A stretch of 64,000 bases of DNA from positions 125,949,107-126,013,106 of the forward strand of contig VDFB02252616.1 of assembly GCA_007258455.2 (NCBI GenBank), in the 5' to 3' direction. Source of the DNA: Sequoia sempervirens. Lineage: Eukaryota; Streptophyta; Pinopsida; Cupressales; Cupressaceae. Below the pieces are notes generated by a model. It saw only the letters and a program-made list of their open reading frames with translations, was not told where the DNA came from and ran no database searches. Below, piece after piece: positions 57,060 to 64,000 of the stretch. Made by a program: the position numbers and the translations under genes. Each line of letters begins with the position of its first letter. Within the stretch, counting starts at the first letter, position 1.

Positions 57060-58975
57060 AAATCAAACAATGATGATTCAACCGACAAAATCCCTTAAGA
57101 GTCCAAAGTGTAAAAGGGAAACAATCTTTGACAGGTTGTTACTTAAAAACCGTGATGCCTAATAACTTTTTTTTTGAGGCTACGACATTGTGTTGGGCCC
57201 CTCTACAATAACCTCTCTCAATTTTTGATATCTCAGAGGTATTTTCTTGTGGTGTCATGCTTTCAGTTGATGGAAAAAGTGTTAGATGCAAGCAGTGTAA
57301 AGTGGCAAAGGGGTGTAAATTTTATTATGCAACTCGTGTGACCAAACCGACTGTTCTAACACATCTAGATGGGTATGTTTAGGTTAGGTATGGCCCCCTT
57401 TTTCACCCAAACAAGCCGAAGCAGTTTGAGCTACATTCAACCAACAAAATCCCTTAAGAGTCCAAAGTGCAAAAGGGTAGCAATCTTTGACAATTTTTTA
57501 CTCAAAAACCATGATTCCTAAAAAAAATTTGTCTGAGGCTAAAAGATTGTGTTGGGACCCTCTACAATAAGCTCTCTAGGTTTTTTATATCTTGGAGGTT
57601 TTTTCCCATGGTGTCATGCTTTCAGTTGATGGAAAATGTGTCAGATGCAAATAGTATAAAGTTGCAAAGGGGTGTAAATTTCATTCTGCAACTCATGCGA
57701 CCAAACCAACTGTTTCAAAATTTCTAGATGGGTACTTTGAGGCTAGGTATGGTCCCCTTTCACACCCAAATAGGCCGAAGCAGTCCAAGCTACGTTCAAC
57801 CAACGAAATCCCTTAAGAGTCCAAAGTGCAAAAGGGAAAAAATCTTTGATGGGCTATTTCTCAGAAACCATGATTCCTACAAAAAAAATTTATAAGGCTA
57901 TAGGATCATGTTGGGCCCCTCTACAATAACCTCTCTCGATTTTTGATATCTCGAAGGCGCTTTCCCGTGGTGTCATGCTTTTAGTTGATGGAAAAAGTGT
58001 CAGATGCAAATTAGCGTAAAGTTGCAAAGGGGTGTAAATTTTTTTTGCAACTCGTGCAACCAAAAATACCATTCCAAAATTTCCATATGGGTACGTTTAG
58101 GTTATTTATAGTCCCCTTTCATACCCAAATAGGCCGAAGCAGTTTGAGCTACATTCAACCGGAAAAATCCCTTAAGAGTCCAAAGTGTAAAATGGCAGCA
58201 ATCTTTGATGAGTTGTTTCTTAGAAACCATGATGCCTACTAAATTTGTGTTTGAGGCTACAAGATTGTTTTGGGCTACTCTACAATAACCTCTCTCGATT
58301 TTTGATATCTCGGAGGTTTTTTCCCATGGTCTCATGCTTTCAGTTGATGGAAAAAGTGTTAGATGCAAGCAGTGTAAAGTTGCAAAGGGGTGTAAATTTC
58401 ATTATGCAATTCATGTGACCAAATGGACTATTCCAAAACTTTTGTATGGGTACATTTAGGTTAGGTATGGTCCCCTTTCACACCCAAACAGGTTGAAGCA
58501 GTTTGAGCTACATTCAACCGACGAAATCCCTTAAGAGTCCAAAGTGCAAAAGGGTAGCAATCTTTGATGGGTTGTTACTCGGGAACCATGATACCTACAA
58601 AATTTTTGTATGAGGCTACAAGATCATGTTGGGCCCCTCTACAATAGCCTCTCTCAATTTTTGATATCTCGGAGGCGTTTTCCTGTGGTGTCATGCTTTT
58701 AGTTGATGGAAAAAGTGTCAGATGCAAGCAATGTAAAGTTGCAAAGGAGTGTAAATTTTGTTCTATAACTCGTATAACCAAATAGATTATTCCAACACAT
58801 TCATATGGGTGTGTTTGGGTTAGGTATGGTACCCTTTCACACCCAAACAAGCCGAAGCAGTGAGAGCTATGTTCAACTGGAAAAATCCCTTAAGAGTCCA
58901 AAGTGTAAAAAGGCAGCAATCTTTGATGGGATGTTACTCAAAATTAGAGTCCAAAGTGCAAAAGGTCAAATGGTA
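57060..58975. repeat. 359-bp tandem repeat, array 2 (about 5.3 units)
   Basis: CCCTTAAGAGTCCAAAGTG recurs near 57,090, 57,450, 57,808, 58,166, 58,526 and 58,885. CCCTCTACAATA recurs near 57,199, 57,558, 57,917, 58,276 and 58,637. Units differ at many positions and carry no common reading frame. Related to array 1 at 2,426-3,340. Confidence 0.93.
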
Positions 58976-60290
58976 GTACATTGATACATTGTTTATTAAT
59001 TGCATAATTAGTATTCACTACTCTGTCAATTGGTAGTACATTTAATCAATTGGTAGTTCATTTAATTGTTTTTGTTCACTAAAAGTGCTAGAAATGAGAT
59101 AATGTTTTTGAGGTTTAAACATAAAACATAGAAAAACATAATCAATCATTCATTTGCAAATAATCAAACAACTATTAAGAAGGAAAAATACTAAAATTTT
59201 ATTGATAAAATGTGTTCTTACAACAAATACAAGATTTAAATGTGTCTTTGCTTTAAAAAATTTGTTACAAAGTGTGTTTCTCAATGTTATGACTGAGAAA
59301 ACAGAGTTACAATACTCTCTTTTTTCCTTAAACAACTCCAAAACATGAAAGAACTACTTCAAAAATGAAGCATCTAGAAGATTTGGTACAAAATAAGGAG
59401 AATTCTCATGAAAAAGCATTGCAAGAGTATACAAAATATCAATATTAAAGACGCCTGCATTGCAAAAGTATACAAAATATCAGTATTAAAGAAAGAACAC
59501 TAATGAACTTAAGCATAATGAACCTAAGCATTGTACAAATCCAAACCGATCACAAACATTTAGAAGTTTGACTCTCTAGTTACATGTTCCACCTCCTTAA
59601 TTTTTCCAATTTTGGATGTTGTTTCAATGTATTTGAAGTGACTATTAGAATCCTCACTGCCAATGACATTGAAAATATAGTTTACCATAGTAGCAGAATG
59701 TGTCAGTAATAAGACTAAATGAAAATAGATTGAAGAGAATTCTTTGTTTGGATAATAAATAGAAAAAGTACAAAAAGATGCATATGGAGCTAAAAGCTTT
59801 GAAAATATTGTATCCATATCAAAGCATTGCCTTAATTTTAGCTTCTTCAACTGTTACATCAGTTTCATACCCACGAAGTTGCAATCATGCCTATCTTAGT
59901 TTGTTCCCCACATGAACATATGTTCAATAAGATGAAAAAATTTCAAACATGAAGCAACATTGTGAAAAATTCCAAAACAAATGAAAGGTAATACATTACT
60001 CTATCTATTCCAATTGATTACTTTGTCGTACAAACACATACAGATCCGTACAAAATCATTTTGCAGACTACAATATATGAAAATATAGAGAAAAAGAGGC
60101 TTAAACAACACATTATTCTTTCTTCACTTTTCACCAACCCCTCAATTCGAGTTGGGAACACGTATTTATGACCAAAAAAATTGTCCTAACTGTCCCATTA
60201 GCTAACCAATTAGTTTTTTCAAGTATTAAATAAAAAACACTAATGAACTTAAGCACAATGAACCTAATCATTGTACCTTCCATTCTTGAA
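58976..60290. other. AT-rich region downstream of gene X with short direct repeats
   Basis: GCATTGCAAGAGTATACAAA is duplicated at a 41-bp offset (59,418 and 59,459). CACTAATGAACTTAAGCA followed by AATGAACCTAA and CATTGTAC occurs at about 59,499 and again at about 60,238. A minus-strand open frame at 59,560-59,850 is not recognised. Confidence 0.6.
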
Positions 60291-63050
60291 TATGCTATTC
60301 AAGTGTGCTTGAAGGATCATCTCTTTGCTTAAGAGTATCCAATATTGCTTCATGATCAACATTACTAAGTGTCCATAGTTGTTTTGTCTTTGGTTTGGCA
60401 TGATGCTTCAACAACTTAACATTTGTTTCTATAGGAAGGTGCAAATACATGAGAATGGTTTTGTGTTTCTCGTAGTTTGCAAATATAGGTATGCCATTCT
60501 TTCTAATCATGTATGTTCGCAACCAAGTTCCTGCAACCACAACTAAACCTGTAGGATACACGAACCCATCATCATCTTCCATCAGTTGTGTTAGCTTATA
60601 TGCTTTACCCACACACATCAAGCCAACCAATAGTTTGATCTATCTTCATTCCCTTGCGATGCAACAATTGCAAAAACATGTCCTAGTTGTAGTAGATCTG
60701 AAAGAAAATCGTAATCAACTAAATTTTCCATTGTGTCATTTTTCATGGATATTGTTTGAGATAAAGGAGTTAGATACTATGGAACCCATGTATCCACCCA
60801 CTGAATTTACTTGCATTGATCCCACTCGCATTGAATACAACTCTAACAAAAACAAGCCAACTCTCATGTCCAAATGGTCCATGTGCTTGCATCTGAGCTT
60901 TGAAATGAATGCATCTTTGAAGAATCTTTCATTGTATGACAATCCAATCTACCTCCCACTGTACTCTCCTCAACCAACCAAAAGAATTGTGCACTGTTGA
61001 ATCAAGTGTCCCTCCCCGTGACAATGTTGAACTACACTAATCAACAATAGAATGTGCATCACTAAATTTTTTTCCTAAAATATTCAATTTCTCCTTAACT
61101 AGAGATCTCTTTACACATGCACCTACTCCATCATGCTCCCCTTTCCCATGCCTAGCTTCAAAAAAACTCCAAATATGAGGTACACCCCTCTCTACATGCA
61201 TTCTACTCAACCAATAAAACATACAAGCATTCTTGAATTGACCTATGCAATTATCTAACGAAATGAGTTTTCAGCCCACTACTATATCATGCTCCTACAA
61301 GAACTCAAAATAACTCTCAAAACAATGTTGGACATACTCGGACGAGTGAGATCTATCATCACTCATATAAAAATGATACTCTTTGATTTTCTTTTGATCC
61401 TCTTCTGTACTATTAGCTGCATGTCTATATGTTATGTGGGCAAAAATAGCAATCTGAATGGAATTGTAATACTGAAATTGTACCTCATTTTGTGGTTGCA
61501 ATGTGTAGTTTTCTGCAAAATCAGCCACTGGTAAAATAGTGCAAATTGGAAAAGAGTCCTTACATATCTTGAATTGTTGATCCAACCATTGAGACCTATG
61601 GCTATGCCTTGCATACTTGTAGAAAAGATTGTCCTTAAAATCTAAAATAAAATCAGCAACACTACATTCTTGTGTAACCAACTCGCATCTAGAACCTTCA
61701 CCTCCACTCTGCAAAGTATATTTGACTATCTCATATCTCTTTTTCTCAACAAGCTTCTTTTCAAATTCATGTTCAGAACCGTCATGAAAACATTGAATTT
61801 TTTTTGAAAAGCCACCACATTGTGAGAACTTTGCATTTAAACAATCATTTCTATAGAAAGGAAACCATCATCTCTAGAACATAAAAATAGATCTAGCAAG
61901 TCCCTTGATGATTTTAGAAGATGCATTGCACCACACTCCTACAACATTTCATTACTGTGCAAAGTAGAATGGATATAGTATAATAGTTCATGGTACATTG
62001 AAAACTCCACATGGTATTTGTAACAAGTATTATGAATTTTAAGAGGCACACAACAAAATGGCTTCAAACCTTCAAAATTCCTTTGCGAGATTTCCATATT
62101 TGGATATGTTTCAATAAAAAATTTGAACAACATTATTTGGATTGATTCCAAGAAATGTTTAGGATGTGGTGTATGGTCTCGATTGCCAATTCTTAACTTT
62201 AAAACATCCTTTGCATTGGGTGATACTCTAGTGTTATCATGCCAAAATTTTTGAATTACCTGCTTTACATTATCGGTTAGCTTCTTATCAACACATGGAA
62301 GCCTCTCGATAAAATTCCATGTATCATTTTGAAGAGGATCATCTATTCTTTCTCTTCTTGCAAGTTCTTTATCCAAATTTTTATGATTTATGTCAAAATA
62401 AATACAAGGTTTTCTCATAAAGTGAGCCTTTTTCAATTGATGGCTTACTAGGGAAGTTGTAATGACTCTCTGAGCAACTCTCTTATCTTTTTACTTGTTA
62501 TTTTTTCCAATAGACTTGAGAGGATTAAAAACATTTTTGACAATAATAGAATTTTTTTTGGTCTTCTTGTTCACACAAATCTTTAATTTGACTAGCAAAG
62601 GTCTCATCTTTTGTATTTTTAGCAATTGTACAAAAATTTGGCATTGCTCGGTCAATGTCTTATTGCTAAAATATTGGTTGAAAAGTTGTGTAGTCCAAAA
62701 CCAAATGGTTCGTGTTAACCTCTTGCCTTCAAAATTGTTAATAATGTTCTCATCAATTTCAAGTAACCATTTAGGGGTTCTTGAAGGTCTTGAATTTGGA
62801 ATATGTCTTTCTTCCACATAAGGTCTTTAATTCCAACATTTTCACCTTGAACATTTTCAATATCAATTTCAATAATTTCATTCCCAATTTCAATATCACA
62901 TTCAACATCTTCAATTCCAACATTTTCACCTTGAACATATTCAATTTCCTCTTCACTTGAAAGACCAAAGGGCTCAGGTTCACCAATATTTGGCATAGCT
63001 TGTTTTCTCTTCCTATGAATTTCTCTATCTCTTTGTCTATATGCTTCAAT
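60291..63050 (-). pseudogene. Gene X: broken transposase-like protein
   Basis: Minus-strand pieces in order: an acidic N-terminus with the repeated block VQGENVGIEDVE / VQGENVGIKDLM (62,830-62,990), SRTPKWLLEIDENI, VIQKFWHDNTRVSPNAKDV and RDHTPHPKHFLESIQ (61,939-62,436), LPVADFAENYTLQPQNEVQF and YMSDDRSHSSEYVQHCFES (61,295-61,714), LDNCIGQFKN and FFEARHGKGEHDGVGACVKR (61,037-61,260), and a C-terminal DDDGFVYPTGLVVVAGTW (60,295-60,630). From memory, the D-F-x-E-N, D-N-x...QFKN and HGKG..DG blocks recur in many uncharacterised plant, algal and animal proteins and look like a DDE-type transposase core; that is inference. Frameshifts between blocks and at least two stops show it is dead. Confidence 0.6.
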
Positions 63051-63145
63051 TTATTTTTTTGTAATATTTCTCTTACGTTTTTGCTTCTGACGATTGTTGC
63101 TCCCTATTATACCTCCAAAAAGATGCTAAAAAAATGATTGCTTAT
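63051..63145. other. Upstream flank of gene X and left flank of LTR H
   Basis: Short spacer with no feature beyond the LTR border at 63,146. Confidence 0.4.
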
Positions 63146-64000
63146 TGTATACAACTAAAATCGGTCAAGGCATTTAATTAATTAAATACTAGTTATTTAA
63201 TTAATAGTCCATCTATGTATAAATAAATTCTCAATTTATTTATATAGTTCATATCCTTTAATTCTCCAAATCTAAAATCATATTCTTCTAATTTAATTAA
63301 ATAAATGAATTTCAAAATTTTGTTTTATTTAATTAATTTTCACTAACCTCAGATTAGGAATTCAAGCACATGTCTACAACCTTTCCATGCCACCTCATCA
63401 AGGTCACATGAAATTAAATAATTTTAAATTTTAAATTTGAATTATCTTCAACAAACTTACAAACACGTGGCTTATTCCTCACACACTTCTTCAACAAACT
63501 TTGAACACATGGTCTTTCTCTCACACACTTGATTCTTCCATCCATTTGCATGTTGTCTTTGGTCAAGAGATTCCTCCATCCATTTGGCATGTTGTCTTTG
63601 GTCAAGGGAACACCTTCTTGATTCTCTTCATCTCCACTGTTCATCCCTCTTGTTTGAATCTAGATCAATGATCATTGCCACATCACAAGATGCTTGGAAA
63701 ATCCTATAAATACAACCATTTTCCATTGTATTTTGCATCCACATTTGAGTAGAGTTATCATGCAGGAATACCCTTTGAGCATTGGAGAATTTTGGAGTCT
63801 TATAGTTAGCTTTGTTTATCATTTAGCAAGTTTGCATTGTAGCATCATGTTAACTTAGAATCACATTTTTCTTTATAGTTGCATTTTATACCATGCTTTG
63901 CTTTATAATTGCATTTTAGATTAGCATATTCATAGTTAGTATTTGAGCATATGCATAATCATCTTAGCTCCATACCATAGCATTAACATTGTATAATTTT
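63146..64000 (+). repeat. LTR H: start of a C-like LTR, runs off right edge
   Basis: Begins TGTATACAACTAAAA, close to the C LTR start TGTATACACCTAAAA. It then follows the same AT-rich order (TTTAATTAATTAAATA, AGTCCATC, ATAAATAAATTCTCAA). It carries TATAAATACAACC at 63,705-63,717, matching the C LTR promoter words TATAAATACAACC. Sequence between these anchors has diverged, so it is a related family rather than a recent copy. Confidence 0.7.
63705..63713 (+). promoter_or_regulatory. TATA box of LTR H
   Basis: TATAAATAC, 559 bp from the LTR start. The C LTRs have the same box and following ACAACC, about 730-740 bp from the LTR start in the right copy. Confidence 0.6.

Noticed and set aside
57890..58850. 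Several open frames inside the 359-bp tandem array
   Set aside because: They repeat because the DNA repeats; frames differ between units and no unit keeps an intact or recognisable protein.
57060..58975. CRISPR-like regular repeats
   Set aside because: Units are about 359 bp and nearly contiguous, with no short conserved repeat and unique spacers; the context is a plant genome.
1..64000. tRNA, rRNA or organelle-derived sequence
   Set aside because: No cloverleaf-forming or rRNA-like stretch recognised on reading either strand; a tRNAscan or Infernal run would settle it.

Overview
This window looks like intergenic heterochromatin from a seed plant with a large, repeat-dominated genome. A gymnosperm is my guess, by inference only; I found no species-diagnostic host gene. 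It is AT-rich, has no convincing intact host gene, and almost every long stretch is a decayed transposable element, often nested several levels deep. Support comes from visible LTR pairs, primer-binding sites (PBS), polypurine tracts (PPT), target-site duplications (TSD), and broken but recognisable gag, protease, reverse transcriptase (RT), RNase H and integrase segments.

Left part (1-17,900). Bases 1-2,425 are the 5' part of a minus-strand Ty3/gypsy element: gag, an initiator-Met PBS and a 1.5-kb LTR. It sits in a 358-bp tandem repeat (2,426-3,340) that reappears at 57.1-59.0 kb. From about 3,870 to 15,660 lies a plus-strand LINE whose RNase H domain is split by element A (6,531-14,271), a minus-strand, gag-only LTR element. 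Element A in turn carries a terminal-inverted-repeat (TIR) transposon, T1, in its right LTR.

Middle (17,903-35,843). Element C is a nearly complete 17.9-kb minus-strand Ty3/gypsy element of the Tat type, identified by its two consecutive RNase H domains. It has LTRs, a TSD, a PBS and a PPT. Between integrase and 3' LTR it carries a plus-strand (antisense) gene with a plant mobile domain (PMD) and its own TATA box. The same degenerate short motif is arrayed in the leaders of both converging transcripts. C is inserted into a decayed copy (E2) of an intron-containing gene family that I do not recognise.

Right-middle (about 38,000-53,500). Element D has the same plan: 3' LTR, antisense PMD gene, integrase, dual RNase H, RT, G-patch, protease. 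It is interrupted by a 2.4-kb non-autonomous LTR element G (inside the PMD gene) and by TIR element B2 (between G-patch and protease). B2 carries a 1.4-kb promoter-like insert absent from its relative B1 in element C.

Right part (53,970-64,000). A second copy (E1) of the unrecognised gene family shows six phase-0 exons. It is followed by the large 359-bp tandem array, then by a minus-strand broken gene X with DFAENY, DNC..QFKN and HGKGEHDG blocks (probably transposase-derived), and finally by a C-like LTR that runs off the right edge.

Best candidates for something undescribed: the antisense PMD gene sharing a leader motif array with gag-pol in element C; repeated hairpins with covarying arms in the LTRs and leaders of elements A and D; and gene family E.
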